This document shows positions 48,589-56,667 of a stretch of DNA of 64,000 bases, piece by piece. The stretch spans positions 83,030-147,029 of the forward strand of contig CANROC010000007.1 in the NCBI GenBank assembly GCA_947632175.1, read 5' to 3'. How positions within the stretch are numbered: position 1 is the stretch's first letter; each line of letters opens with the position of its first letter. The position numbers were made by a program, and so were the translations under genes. The notes under the pieces are model-generated. The model was not told the origin of the DNA. It saw nothing but the letters and a program-made list of their open reading frames with translations, and ran no database searches. This DNA is from an uncultured Oscillospiraceae bacterium (GTDB lineage: Bacteria; Bacillota; Clostridia; Oscillospirales; Oscillospiraceae).

Positions 48589-48975
48589 TCAGAACAGGGA
48601 CGTAAACGGATTGCCGTCTTCAGATTCGGGGACATCCCAGTCATCATCATCGTCATCAAGAAGCTCTTTTGAAGCCAGAAAATCCATAAGTTCCTCTTTT
48701 ACATTTTCAAAATCTTCATCGCCAATGGTCTCAAACTCGTATTCGCCGTCTATTGAAAAGTATCTATCCAACCCGCTGTAATACACCTCATCAAGAACAC
48801 CGAAAATCTCATCGTAATCCAAACGACGACATGCTTCGCTCAGCCAGTCATTCATAATGTCATCCAATCTGTTCATCAGATGAAAATCTTCCAGCCTCGG
48901 ACATCCATAATCCTTTGCTACTTCAATAACCCGATCCAGACAATTTAGATATCTGTCCATCTCTTTAACAGTCAT
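48589..48975 (-). CDS. Acidic helical protein
   Basis: 128 residues from MTVKEMDRYLNCLDRVIEVA; AAAGGAGGAG fixes the start. Strongly acidic C-terminus (LLDDDDDDWDVPESEDG). Unknown function; first gene after the reverse transcriptase and the non-coding gap. Confidence 0.65.
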   Translation of the reverse strand: MTVKEMDRYLNCLDRVIEVAKDYGCPRLEDFHLMNRLDDIMNDWLSEACRRLDYDEIFGVLDEVYYSGLDRYFSIDGEYEFETIGDEDFENVKEELMDFLASKELLDDDDDDWDVPESEDGNPFTSLF

Positions 48976-49235
48976 TGAAAACTCCTCCTTTGTTTTGGTT
49001 GCATAGCCTTGTAGAGTGTGCTGCCCGCCAAGAAGACTTTGACCGGTCAAGTTTGCGAACTGTTCCACTATTGAAATCGGCTTCACCGGTTTTGTTCTCG
49101 ATGAGGCGTCTTGGGGGACAAGGGTTTGGCTGTGTGTTGCAAAATTTTTCGAGGGTGGTGGCGACTTTGACCTACTTGGTAAATCGAGGCCGCGTTGTCG
49201 TCGGACTGCAGCAGGCCATTGCCACCCCACCCTCG

Positions 49236-49285
49236 TATTACTCCGGCCTTCGGCGCGGAGCCTCCTTTCGGAGAACAGCGCTATG
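49236..49285 (-). repeat. Element G, copy 1 (after the reverse transcriptase)
   Basis: GGCTCC, 12 nt, GGAGTAATA on the minus strand, 3 nt after the reverse transcriptase stop; same arrangement as 51817-51882. The rest of the 312-nt gap 48976-49287 has inverted GTGGCGACTTTGACC-like segments but no gene I can support. Confidence 0.5.
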
Positions 49286-49287
49286 CA

Positions 49288-50442
49288 TTAAACCGCAGAT
49301 TTGATATCAGCTGTGATATCCGCTATAATGTCTACTCCATATTTGTTGTTCATGAACGTCAACTCTCTTGCGCAAACTTCAGGTTCAATCTGTCTGAAAT
49401 ACTCGATATGCCCACGCAGCGTGCTCAAGTCGTGATAATTCCACATCACTCCATTCTTTCTGTCCATGATGTAATTGAACATCATGGTCTTGATTCTCTT
49501 CTTGCGCCGATACCCGATTGTGATTCCATCGCGGTTAACCATCAAACCAAGATTCCAGTTCCGTCCTGCTGTGCTTCCATAGTGCGACTTATCACTGCTG
49601 AATTTGTACGGGGCTTTCAATTGCCACAGAACCGTCTCAATCAGCTTCTGAACCTCACGCATATTGAACGTGTGAACGCTGGAAATCTGGTAGTCATCCG
49701 CATAACGAGTGTACACGAAATCCTGACTACCGAACTCCTCAAGCTTCCTGCTCAGCTCATAATCGTGCGGAATCATGATGACATTCGACAGAAACGGAGA
49801 CAACGGAGACCCCTGCGGGAGACCTCCGTTCAGAAAACCCAGTTCAATTGCTTTGGTCAGCTCGCATTTGCCAACCGAATCCTTCATAATCTCGCTGAAC
49901 GGATACACCACGCTCAGCATCCGCATCGTGAACTCCAATGTTGTACTGCCAAAGAAGTTATGCAGGTCGTAGTGTGCGTACCAGTTCGACTTATTGTTTA
50001 CATGCTTTTCAATAGCCCCCTTCGAATCGCGCTTCCGGATGTACGCGAAAGCGCATGTATGATACAGAACCGAAAACTCATCCTGAAAAATCATCCTCAG
50101 CTCAGCCAGCGCACTCTTCAGCTGTGGATTCGGCTCATCAATCGGGCGCAGACCGCCCGACTTTTTTGGAATTGAATAGTGGTGGTACAGGGAAGCCCGC
50201 GGAACATCTCTCAGACCGAGAAAATCGATTCCGGAATTGAACAGCTTGAGCCTGTCGATCATTGCCGGAATGTTCTGCCTCTTCTTAATCAGCGGAGGGA
50301 CATCGTGCCTCTTGTACGTGATTGTCGGCATGGATACCTGAAAACCAGGCTCGCCTGCATCGTCCGGACCAAACATCAGATCCTCAAGAGACATTCCATA
50401 CGGAGCGTACTGCTTCCGAATTGTCACATAGATATCTGGCAT
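49288..50442 (-). CDS. Reverse transcriptase, class unassigned
   Basis: 384 residues from MPDIYVTIRKQYAPYGMSLE; GGGAGG precedes ATG 50442. RT motifs in order: SIPKKSGGLRPIDEPN, AFAYIRKRDSKGAIEKHV, WYAHYDLHNFFGSTT, GGLPQGSPLSPFLSN, catalytic YTRYADDYQISS, and NLGLMVNRDGITIGYR. QGxxxSP rather than QGxxxSQ argues against a diversity-generating RT. The VTG of typical retron RTs is replaced by NLG and no msr-msd is obvious upstream because another gene abuts. Similar phage RTs exist without a known role. Might use RNA from the flanking gaps. Confidence 0.9.
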   Translation of the reverse strand: MPDIYVTIRKQYAPYGMSLEDLMFGPDDAGEPGFQVSMPTITYKRHDVPPLIKKRQNIPAMIDRLKLFNSGIDFLGLRDVPRASLYHHYSIPKKSGGLRPIDEPNPQLKSALAELRMIFQDEFSVLYHTCAFAYIRKRDSKGAIEKHVNNKSNWYAHYDLHNFFGSTTLEFTMRMLSVVYPFSEIMKDSVGKCELTKAIELGFLNGGLPQGSPLSPFLSNVIMIPHDYELSRKLEEFGSQDFVYTRYADDYQISSVHTFNMREVQKLIETVLWQLKAPYKFSSDKSHYGSTAGRNWNLGLMVNRDGITIGYRRKKRIKTMMFNYIMDRKNGVMWNYHDLSTLRGHIEYFRQIEPEVCARELTFMNNKYGVDIIADITADIKSAV

Positions 50443-50444
50443 CT

Positions 50445-50978
50445 TTACACCTCCCATGTGTTTAATGAATCATATAGATAATCATCGCTCTTATCAATCG
50501 TGCAATCCTTGCAACGATCAGGCACATAAATTACCTCGCCCCTTGGAATTCCTGTATCCCTGCGGAGATGGTAGTCAAACAGATAGTTGTCAAGGAGACA
50601 TACGTCAAAACCCCATCTTTTGCAGGGGAGAGGCGGTATGCGATTCGTCTCTGTATGAATGTAGAATGTTCCATCAGGAGTATCCATGCAAACCTCAATT
50701 TCCGCAAACCCCTGCTCGTCATACGTGGTGAAACAAGGCTCAAACAGATTGCAAAATTGCCCTGCAGTGACGCAGTTGTTAACCCTGTCATCAAAAACCG
50801 CAATGGCATCCATAAGATAATTATCAGGAACAAGGAATGTTATGTGTGGATCGCAATGATGTTCAATTTTTAAACCCCAGACTTCAATCTGATTCTCTTC
50901 GAGCTTGTCAATAGTCTCATACCCGAATTTATAAAGTTCTAAGAGCTTCTTCCTGTCAAACTTGGTTCTGAATTCCAT
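50445..50978 (-). CDS. Hypothetical protein upstream of the reverse transcriptase
   Basis: 177 residues from MEFRTKFDRKKLLELYKFGY; AAGGAGG upstream, 2 nt before the RT operon. Contains RIPPLPCKRWGFDVCLLDNY and YVPDRCKDCTIDKSDDYLYD with a CxxC. Tight spacing (2 nt) to the RT suggests they are made together. Confidence 0.65.
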   Translation of the reverse strand: MEFRTKFDRKKLLELYKFGYETIDKLEENQIEVWGLKIEHHCDPHITFLVPDNYLMDAIAVFDDRVNNCVTAGQFCNLFEPCFTTYDEQGFAEIEVCMDTPDGTFYIHTETNRIPPLPCKRWGFDVCLLDNYLFDYHLRRDTGIPRGEVIYVPDRCKDCTIDKSDDYLYDSLNTWEV

Positions 50979-50990
50979 CTTCAAACCTCC

Positions 50991-51314
50991 TTACCAATTT
51001 GCCGGGTCGCCATAACCCGAATACTTTGCGCCGAGAATCTGGTCGTCTTCCACTTCAGGAGTCCCGTTGTTGTCCAGAATGAGAGACACGATGTCTCTCC
51101 GCATCCAATCAGAAGAGTCGCTGTAAAACGAGAACTCGTTGCCAGTCATTGTGCGGCCTGTCACAGTGTACAGACCGCCCAGATTTTCTTTCATATCAAC
51201 GACCGCCACAGTCTCAGGGTAAATCCCGTCATTTTTGCGCTGTTTAGCGCCCGAAACTGTCAAAACAAGGGCGAAAACCCCTAAAGAGAGTGCTAAAACC
51301 CTCTTTGAAATCAT
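50991..51314 (-). CDS. Exported small protein
   Basis: 107 residues. Signal peptide-like start MISKRVLALSLGVFALVLTV; mature part has VTGRTMTGNEFSFYSDSSDW and VSLILDNNGTPEVEDDQILG. The same pattern occurs at 61329-61613, so the two are paralogues of a family often seen in Firmicute phages. Confidence 0.7.
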   Translation of the reverse strand: MISKRVLALSLGVFALVLTVSGAKQRKNDGIYPETVAVVDMKENLGGLYTVTGRTMTGNEFSFYSDSSDWMRRDIVSLILDNNGTPEVEDDQILGAKYSGYGDPANW

Positions 51315-51344
51315 AACTAAACCCCTCTTTCATATCTGGTATTT

Positions 51345-51497
51345 TTAGCGGTTATTCTTCCAAATTTTGTACTCAAACACGTCAAGAACTACGTATCCAA
51401 CATTGTCTGCACCAGCGCAGACTTTAACAACCACATCGTTCACATCAGCCTTGTGCTTGGAAGCTTCATACCTCGTGGGATAAATCTCGTGCGACAT
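51345..51497 (-). CDS. Small protein, 50 residues
   Basis: MSHEIYPTRYEASKHKADVN then DVVVKVCAGADNVGYVVLDV and FEYKIWKNNR. Has GAGGTG before the ATG. Fold looks like a short beta-sheet protein. Unknown function. Confidence 0.6.
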   Translation of the reverse strand: MSHEIYPTRYEASKHKADVNDVVVKVCAGADNVGYVVLDVFEYKIWKNNR

Positions 51498-51741
51498 TTG
51501 TAACACCTCTTTCCTTCGTGTTTTGTTAAGCGCGACCTTGTATCAACCCTTTAGACGAGGTCTATCGTTTTACCGGTGAAGTCTAGTTTTCCAGTTTCTG
51601 TGCTGCATCTTTTCGCCATCTTTGTCAAGGTTTTGCTCAAGGCGAAATGCGAAACTTTTGTGTCAGTGGATTCCGTTTTGTGCGAGTTAGTGACCAGACT
51701 ACCGATTGTTTAGTGAGGAGTAGGAGGTGATCTGCGTTTAC

Positions 51742-51816
51742 TTAGTAGAACTGCTTCTTTGCCGCGTCACCAAGGCGCTGAGCGCTGCAGAGTCGGCAGA
51801 CCCCCATCCCAGCCAT
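51742..51816 (-). CDS. Micro-protein, 24 residues, CxxC
   Basis: MAGMGVCRLCSAQRLGDAAK then KQFY. GGAG with 7-nt spacing precedes the ATG. CRLC followed by a Phe-Tyr end recalls tiny zinc-knuckle proteins. Uncertain, but the ribosome binding site is in the conserved element G. Confidence 0.4.
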   Translation of the reverse strand: MAGMGVCRLCSAQRLGDAAKKQFY

Positions 51817-51882
51817 TTATTACTCCAGTCGTCGACGTGGAGCCCCGACGTGCTTTCGCAAATCAGGAACACCGTTGCGCTT
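51817..51882 (-). repeat. Element G, copy 2 (after the ThiF gene)
   Basis: GGCTCC, 12 nt, GGAGTAATA on the minus strand, shortly after the E1-like gene; matches 49236-49285. The rest of the 402-nt gap 51498-51899 holds TTGACA-like boxes but no clear promoter. Confidence 0.5.
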
Positions 51883-51899
51883 AACTATTGAAAATCAGA

Positions 51900-52574
51900 T
51901 TAAAATGCGTCCAAAATGAAATCAAATGCGTTCAACATCAAAAAGTTCTTCAGTGGCTTCCCTCTCCAGAAGTTCATGAAGTTCGCGACCCCAAGCGACA
52001 CTATGCCCCGAACTGTCGGGACAACTCCAAGCGTGATGCCACACGCAGATACCGGAGTCTCATCGCTTGCCTCATCATCAGAAAACTCCATCGTCTTCAG
52101 GAAGTTTTTCTTCTGTTGTGTGTTTGACCAGTCGACCGCATAGTGCTGCGCATCTATCAGTCTCGTACGGAAGTCAAAAACCGCTTTGACAGATACGCTG
52201 TACATAATCTTGTCCACAATCTCCTTTCTGGTTTTGATTGAGTCAACACACATAAACACATAGCCATTCAACGGCTCGCCTCGCCAGCCGTTCGGCTTCG
52301 TTTTTACATTCCCGATCGCCTCCTCTGGATTGATTGATTCGATGAGCTTCTTGACGGCCTCGACTTTCGGATGACCGATGTCCTCCGCCAGGAAACACTG
52401 GTTCGCGATGTTCTTGTCCTCGACAGTATCGAAGTCCCACAAAGTAATCTTTGTGAGTCCAGCTCTCGCCAGAAGCTCCGCGACCGAGGACCCGACGGAC
52501 CCACACCCGATGATGTGGATCCGGTCCGGATGAGCCTCGGGCTTGAAAAACTCGTAGCTCTTCGAAAGATTCAT
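51900..52574 (-). CDS. ThiF/E1-like adenylyltransferase
   Basis: 224 residues. Rossmann P-loop IHIIGCGSVGSSVAELLARA, then ITLWDFDTVEDKNIANQCFL with the E1 Asp/Asn/Gln set, and MCVDSIKTRKEIVD. E1-like enzymes adenylate the C-terminus of ubiquitin-like or sulfur-carrier proteins. No C-terminal Ub-fold or catalytic Cys domain; the candidate is ACGITLGVVP. Last gene of the ubiquitin-like operon, ATGA-coupled to the JAMM gene. Confidence 0.88.
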   Translation of the reverse strand: MNLSKSYEFFKPEAHPDRIHIIGCGSVGSSVAELLARAGLTKITLWDFDTVEDKNIANQCFLAEDIGHPKVEAVKKLIESINPEEAIGNVKTKPNGWRGEPLNGYVFMCVDSIKTRKEIVDKIMYSVSVKAVFDFRTRLIDAQHYAVDWSNTQQKKNFLKTMEFSDDEASDETPVSACGITLGVVPTVRGIVSLGVANFMNFWRGKPLKNFLMLNAFDFILDAF

Positions 52575-53326
52575 TTCCTTCCTCCTTTGCGACGCTTGCT
52601 GTTGTTCAACCGAATGTACTCGGCAATGCGCTCATCGGTTTCATCATCCCTCTTGACAGGAGCTGGCTCCTTTACAAGGACCTTCGCAGAATCCACGACG
52701 TCGAGAACTCCCATGTTGCGGAAAGTTCGGATCTCAATATCCTCCGGTTCGTACATGATGTTGTCCTGCAGGTCATAGATGACCGCATAAATCTGACGGG
52801 CCTTGTTGACGATGACAAACGCGTAAAACCCGTCGTCCGGGAGCATTTGCATAATCTCATACTGGTGACGCAGGTCTGTCGCAGACGGCAAAACTCCCAT
52901 ATTCACGTGGGAATGCCCCTGCAGATACAGGTTGCGGTAGTCGTTGTCTCCGTCATGCTCTATGAGCCACTTGGCGTACTCGGCTTCATCCATCTCAACA
53001 GTTGCACCGGTGACAGTTTGCGGATAAACAACGATGTTGGAACAGTAGTATCTACCGGGAATTTCTTTGATGAAATTCCCATGCCATGCTATTTCGTTGT
53101 CAGTGCTGTCAATGAGATGAAACATCTGCAACCATGCACGCTCAGAGAAAACCAGAACCGCCTTCTCATCTGTGAGTCGGAATTTTGAATAGGAGAGATT
53201 GATGTCCGAAATTCTGCGTTCAGAAACCATCTTCTCAAAATCCGCTCTGAACTGCGCGATTGCTTTCTCAAAGTCGGCGCGTACTTCCTCTTCGTGCGCG
53301 CCGGACAGGCTGATTCTTCTTGCCAT
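52571..53326 (-). CDS. JAMM/MPN metallopeptidase (JAB), deubiquitinase-like
   Basis: 251 residues from MARRISLSGAHEEEVRADFE; TAATG overlap with the E2-like gene, GGAGGG upstream. Complete JAMM motif: Glu in DNEIAWHG, then GHSHVNMGVLPSATD (HxH, seven residues, SxxD). Predicted to cleave ubiquitin-like conjugates or precursors. Partner genes on both sides encode E1- and E2-like proteins. Confidence 0.9.
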   Translation of the reverse strand: MARRISLSGAHEEEVRADFEKAIAQFRADFEKMVSERRISDINLSYSKFRLTDEKAVLVFSERAWLQMFHLIDSTDNEIAWHGNFIKEIPGRYYCSNIVVYPQTVTGATVEMDEAEYAKWLIEHDGDNDYRNLYLQGHSHVNMGVLPSATDLRHQYEIMQMLPDDGFYAFVIVNKARQIYAVIYDLQDNIMYEPEDIEIRTFRNMGVLDVVDSAKVLVKEPAPVKRDDETDERIAEYIRLNNSKRRKGGRK

Positions 53327-54657
53327 TACTTCTTGCCCTCCAATCTTTTTACTGCATCTGCGGGAGTCATGCATGTCCCGTCCGGAAACTCTATGCATCT
53401 CCCTTTAAAATCCATGATTTTTGATGTAAATGTGTTCATAACAATTGGATCTCCAAAATTCAGAGAACCTGTGCTTGCGACCATCAGATTCAGAGCCATA
53501 ATATAATCTCCGGAGATTGCCGCATCCGCAAAACTCCTCTTGTAGTCTCCCGTACACCCGTGGAAGATGACGTGCACATTCGGGAAATAGTCAGCACACT
53601 CATCCGGTTTGTTTGGATACTTGATTGGGTTAATCTGAATGTCTGGAGACATCCTGAAACACGCATAAGTCTTGAGTTTGCAAGACTCGTCAATGAATAG
53701 AGCCTTTAGAAGAGTCTTAACACCCGGACGACTTGTAATCCAAGAAACTCTTGACTGCATGAATGTCTCCAGCATGTCTGTATCATAGTTATCTGTGTAC
53801 GTGATAGTGAAGAACTCAACAGAACCATCCATGCCTCGACGCGGAATAATGGATTTACTGTTGAGAACGAAGTCAAGTACTTGGTTAACCCCGTTTTGGG
53901 GATTGCATTCAAAGTTAAAGATTGTTGACATGAGATCGTTTCTCTTTGGCAACAACGTGTTGATTTCGCTATACAAACTCTCGATTTTTCTGTCAATTTT
54001 CGCAAGTTCATTCTTGGTACTCTCGAGTCGACTTGCCAAACCCTTTGTCTCAAAACCCTCTAAGAGTTCGCGGGTCATGGCAGACTTGAAGTCGTAATAT
54101 TTCGTGAGCTTGCCTAACGCCGCACGAAAATTGTCTGCGCTGTTCTTTGCGCAGGCCGCCATAAGTTCACTCTCTTCCTGAGTCATTGGCGGCTTTCCTT
54201 CGCCCCAAAACCATGGAGTCAAAGTAACAATCACCGGAATGAGATAGTGAATCTTTTGTGTGTCTAGACGCTCGCCAACCAGAAGGCCGACTTTCCTTTC
54301 TCTATTTACGAAACCGCGAGCCCTGAATGCAGATGAAAAGAACTTGGAAACCTTCGGGATTTCCGTGAACCCATCCGGCACGTCCCTAATCATTTCCTCC
54401 ACGTTAACTACAATGAATGAATTGCTCTGACTTTGTACGTGAGGGAACGGTTCATCATATTCCGGGTCAAAAAACTGGATGGCCAGCCGCTCATTTTTCT
54501 GCAGTCTGCGCCCGTAAATTGCTCGAGCCACGGAAAAGAGGGATGCATCCAAAACTTGCATACAGCCGACGACTCTATTGAGACCGTCGATAGTATCACA
54601 GACAGGGTCTGTGAAATCTGAGAACCCTATCGGCTCGCTGAAAACCTGCTGAGCCAT
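53326..54657 (-). CDS. Prokaryotic E2-like protein (family D-like)
   Basis: 443 residues. N-terminal region unassigned; central coiled coil NELAKIDRKIESLYSEINTL; C-terminal part has FRMSPDIQINPIKYPNKPDE, YFPNVHVIFHGCTGDYKRSF and ISGDYIMALNLMV, similar in order to the PNV...G.C.G signature of prokaryotic E2 family D (PRTRC protein B-like), making the Cys in HGCTGD the candidate thioester site. The assignment relies partly on context. GAAAGGAGG upstream. Confidence 0.7.
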   Translation of the reverse strand: MAQQVFSEPIGFSDFTDPVCDTIDGLNRVVGCMQVLDASLFSVARAIYGRRLQKNERLAIQFFDPEYDEPFPHVQSQSNSFIVVNVEEMIRDVPDGFTEIPKVSKFFSSAFRARGFVNRERKVGLLVGERLDTQKIHYLIPVIVTLTPWFWGEGKPPMTQEESELMAACAKNSADNFRAALGKLTKYYDFKSAMTRELLEGFETKGLASRLESTKNELAKIDRKIESLYSEINTLLPKRNDLMSTIFNFECNPQNGVNQVLDFVLNSKSIIPRRGMDGSVEFFTITYTDNYDTDMLETFMQSRVSWITSRPGVKTLLKALFIDESCKLKTYACFRMSPDIQINPIKYPNKPDECADYFPNVHVIFHGCTGDYKRSFADAAISGDYIMALNLMVASTGSLNFGDPIVMNTFTSKIMDFKGRCIEFPDGTCMTPADAVKRLEGKK

Positions 54658-54681
54658 GCCATATACCTCCTTTCAATAGAT

Positions 54682-54701
54682 GGGGCTCCCGAAGGAGCCC
54701 C
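54682..54701 (-). other. UUCG hairpin between ubiquitin-like and E2-like genes
   Basis: GGGGCTCC TTCG GGAGCCCC, perfect 8-bp stem with a stable UUCG loop, no U-tract after it. Could block 3'-exonucleases and raise the level of the ubiquitin-like mRNA over its enzymes. Confidence 0.65.
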
Positions 54702-54713
54702 TCTGGTCAGGGA

Positions 54714-54941
54714 CTAGGCGTTGTTCGCCTTTATGACCTGAAGCAGATAGAGCTTGTTGCCAAAACCAAGTTCAGAAATCGGCGTGTTCAGCTGGTCGAC
54801 ATCGGCAACCGTGCCGTTGATAGTTGTCGTCCCCTTGCTCACATCCACGTCGTGAGACCTGATGAACTCTGCCAGAGTCATACTTCCGTCTACGATATCA
54901 CTTTTCCTGTTTACATTATTCCCGTAAATGATATTGTACAT
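54714..54941 (-). CDS. Ubiquitin-like beta-grasp protein
   Basis: 75 residues: MYNIIYGNNVNRKSDIVDGS, TLAEFIRSHDVDVSKG, TTTINGTVADVDQLNTPISE, LGFGNKLYLLQVIKANNA. Strand-strand-helix-strand pattern and size fit ubiquitin-like proteins. It ends KANNA, not GG. Preceded by AAAGGAG. First gene of the operon with E2-, JAMM- and E1-like genes, the layout of PRTRC-like and other prokaryotic ubiquitin-related systems. Confidence 0.75.
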   Translation of the reverse strand: MYNIIYGNNVNRKSDIVDGSMTLAEFIRSHDVDVSKGTTTINGTVADVDQLNTPISELGFGNKLYLLQVIKANNA

Positions 54942-55000
54942 GACAAAAACTCCTTTATGTGTTATAATAGTTTGTGTGAGTGTTGTTCTGAGTCATGGCA

Positions 55001-55020
55001 AGGGGCGGTTGCCCGCCCCT
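55001..55020 (-). other. Hairpin before the ubiquitin-like gene
   Basis: AGGGGCGG / CCGCCCCT with a 4-nt loop, no U-tract. With the hairpin at 54682-54701 it brackets the ubiquitin-like gene. Confidence 0.55.
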
Positions 55021-55067
55021 ATCAGCCCAAGCGCTGGGGAAATTGCTGGGAATGTGAGAAACCGGAA

Positions 55068-55463
55068 TCAGAGAACTTCGATGTCCTCCATCAACAGAGC
55101 GTCGGCCTCCGCCAGCTCCTGCAGGACGTTGCTGTACTCGACGTTCTCCTCGATCTCCTTCAATGAGCGGAGGCACTCTCCGTACGCATCGACGATTGCC
55201 CGCCTGACGTCCTCGCCGTCAGGAGCCGGGGTGTTGAGCATGGCGAGGCCATTGCTGGTCGCGCCGTTGAACATGATCCCAAACTCGGAGATGGACTCTG
55301 TCCCGCCAAATCCGATCTTGAAACCGGGAACGTTCTTCCCGGTTTCTTCGTCCTGAACCATGATGGTCAGGACGGATGGGGCTTTACGCTGAAGCTCCTT
55401 CAGAGTGTCCACCGGGATGGAGGACACTAGACTCATCATATTTCCGTTCACCATAATCCGCAT
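55068..55463 (-). CDS. Hypothetical protein at the head of the ubiquitin-like operon
   Basis: 131 residues, MRIMVNGNMMSLVSSIPVDT start, GGAAG upstream. I recall proteins with this opening next to ubiquitin-like genes in Firmicute mobile elements, but the function is unknown. C-terminal half is acidic helix (LKEIEENVEYSNVLQELAEA). Confidence 0.6.
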   Translation of the reverse strand: MRIMVNGNMMSLVSSIPVDTLKELQRKAPSVLTIMVQDEETGKNVPGFKIGFGGTESISEFGIMFNGATSNGLAMLNTPAPDGEDVRRAIVDAYGECLRSLKEIEENVEYSNVLQELAEADALLMEDIEVL

Positions 55464-55508
55464 ATTTGTACTTCCTTTCTGCCATTTCTGGGTGGCGCCT
55501 CATAATAT

Positions 55509-55607
55509 CCTGTCCAAAGGACAGGTGAGAACAATCCGCAAAACCAGATTGCTCTCACCAATCTTTTGAAAGGCCGCCGCCCGGGGCTATGGCGAACCCC
55601 GGACGGC
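55509..55607 (-). other. Three consecutive stem-loops
   Basis: Stems: GGTGAGAGCAATC / GATTGTTCTCACC (524-559 of 55 kb), CCTGTCC / GGACAGG (509-525) and GCCGTCCGGGG / CCCCGGGCGGC (576-607). They fill most of the 55464-55643 gap. No U-tract. Possible leader of the 55068 gene. Confidence 0.5.
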
Positions 55608-55643
55608 ATAAAGAAGAAAGGAGGTAAAAATGGAAAACTCGAT

Positions 55644-56108
55644 TCAGTGGAGGAACTGATAGGGGAGAAGTCCGTCAAGTTCTACCCCGTAGACTTCCAA
55701 AGCGTCGACAAAATCCTGTCCCATAGCCTCTCCGGAGATGATATCATCCAGAGACCACTGATACCGGATGCCTCTGGTCTTCAGTCCGTACACCCCATAG
55801 TGCAGGACAACGGATGTATCATAGTCCTGTGACAGGAGCTGACGAACTCCATACCATGCGGAATTTCGCGGATCCTCGTCCCACTCCAGATATGGACGGT
55901 CATTGAGCTCGTTGAGCCCGAGCTCAATCTGTGTAGACAGCACGAAGGAAACACAAACCGCGTCTTCCAACGCATTCCCCGTGCTTTCAATCCCTCCGGC
56001 GATTTTCAGACACTCGACAGGAGAGGAAAACCTGTCGATTGCCTTAATTAAATCAGGCGCTGAAGCATTCTCCAGCGCCCGGACCCACTCTTGAAGAGAG
56101 AACATCAT
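55644..56108 (-). CDS. Hypothetical protein
   Basis: 154 residues from MMFSLQEWVRALENASAPDL; AAAGGAG upstream. Possible domain ending with SGEAMGQDFVDALEVYGVEL. No recognised motif. Confidence 0.65.
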   Translation of the reverse strand: MMFSLQEWVRALENASAPDLIKAIDRFSSPVECLKIAGGIESTGNALEDAVCVSFVLSTQIELGLNELNDRPYLEWDEDPRNSAWYGVRQLLSQDYDTSVVLHYGVYGLKTRGIRYQWSLDDIISGEAMGQDFVDALEVYGVELDGLLPYQFLH

Positions 56109-56383
56109 AACACTCCTTTCAGGAAGGCTTTCACGATTTCGCCGAGTTCGTCAGCGGTGATGAGCCGCTTATCGAACCCGGCGATTGCGTTGTCACAACC
56201 GAGCTGCACGAGCAGCTGCGGGGAGAAGGAAGCCCGATTCGACATCCGGCAGAACCAGTCGAAATCGGTCTTGATGGAGCGCATAAAGTTTGCGCGCCGA
56301 GTCTCGTAGGACCCCACGTCGAATGAGTCAACAGGCTTGTTTGCCCATTCACTTACGAAGCTAGGGGCGGTGATTGTCTTCAT
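56105..56383 (-). CDS. Hypothetical protein
   Basis: 92 residues from MKTITAPSFVSEWANKPVDS; AAGGAGGAG upstream. Helical. Coupled to the next gene by ATGA. Confidence 0.65.
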   Translation of the reverse strand: MKTITAPSFVSEWANKPVDSFDVGSYETRRANFMRSIKTDFDWFCRMSNRASFSPQLLVQLGCDNAIAGFDKRLITADELGEIVKAFLKGVL

Positions 56384-56396
56384 GAAAAACTCCTCC

Positions 56397-56654
56397 TTAC
56401 GCGTTGACAAGTTCGTGCAGGTAGACGCGCCCGCACGGGGTCTTGAAATAGGTCCCCTTGTTGCTGTCGTACAGACGGGCATAGCGCCAAGGATTTGGCT
56501 GCCCAAAATTCAGCCGCCAGAAAACCAGGTTGTTGTCCATGATGTTGTCGTCGGTGGAAACCTCGATGCCGCCGAATGCGCTCAGGGGCAAAACTGCGTT
56601 TACGGTCTTCTGTTTCTGGACGTTTTTGCAGTGAAAATCATTTGCGTACCGCAT
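56397..56654 (-). CDS. Hypothetical protein
   Basis: 85 residues, MRYANDFHCKNVQKQKTVNA. Beta-rich, ends CGRVYLHELVNA. AAGGAGGA upstream. Confidence 0.65.
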   Translation of the reverse strand: MRYANDFHCKNVQKQKTVNAVLPLSAFGGIEVSTDDNIMDNNLVFWRLNFGQPNPWRYARLYDSNKGTYFKTPCGRVYLHELVNA

Positions 56655-56667
56655 TTCATTTTCCTCC

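Noticed and set aside
48976..49230. N-terminal extension of the 48589 gene (Ser/Arg/Pro-rich)
   Set aside because: AAAGGAGGAG before ATG 48975 marks the real start; the extension is GC-rich non-coding sequence.
49288..50442. Diversity-generating retroelement
   Set aside because: The RT has QGSPLSP, not the QGxxxSQ of DGR enzymes, and I see no template/variable repeat pair with adenine-specific changes nearby.
50443..51000. Retron msr-msd upstream of the reverse transcriptase
   Set aside because: Another gene ends 2 nt before the RT ribosome binding site region, leaving no room for a typical non-coding RNA there.
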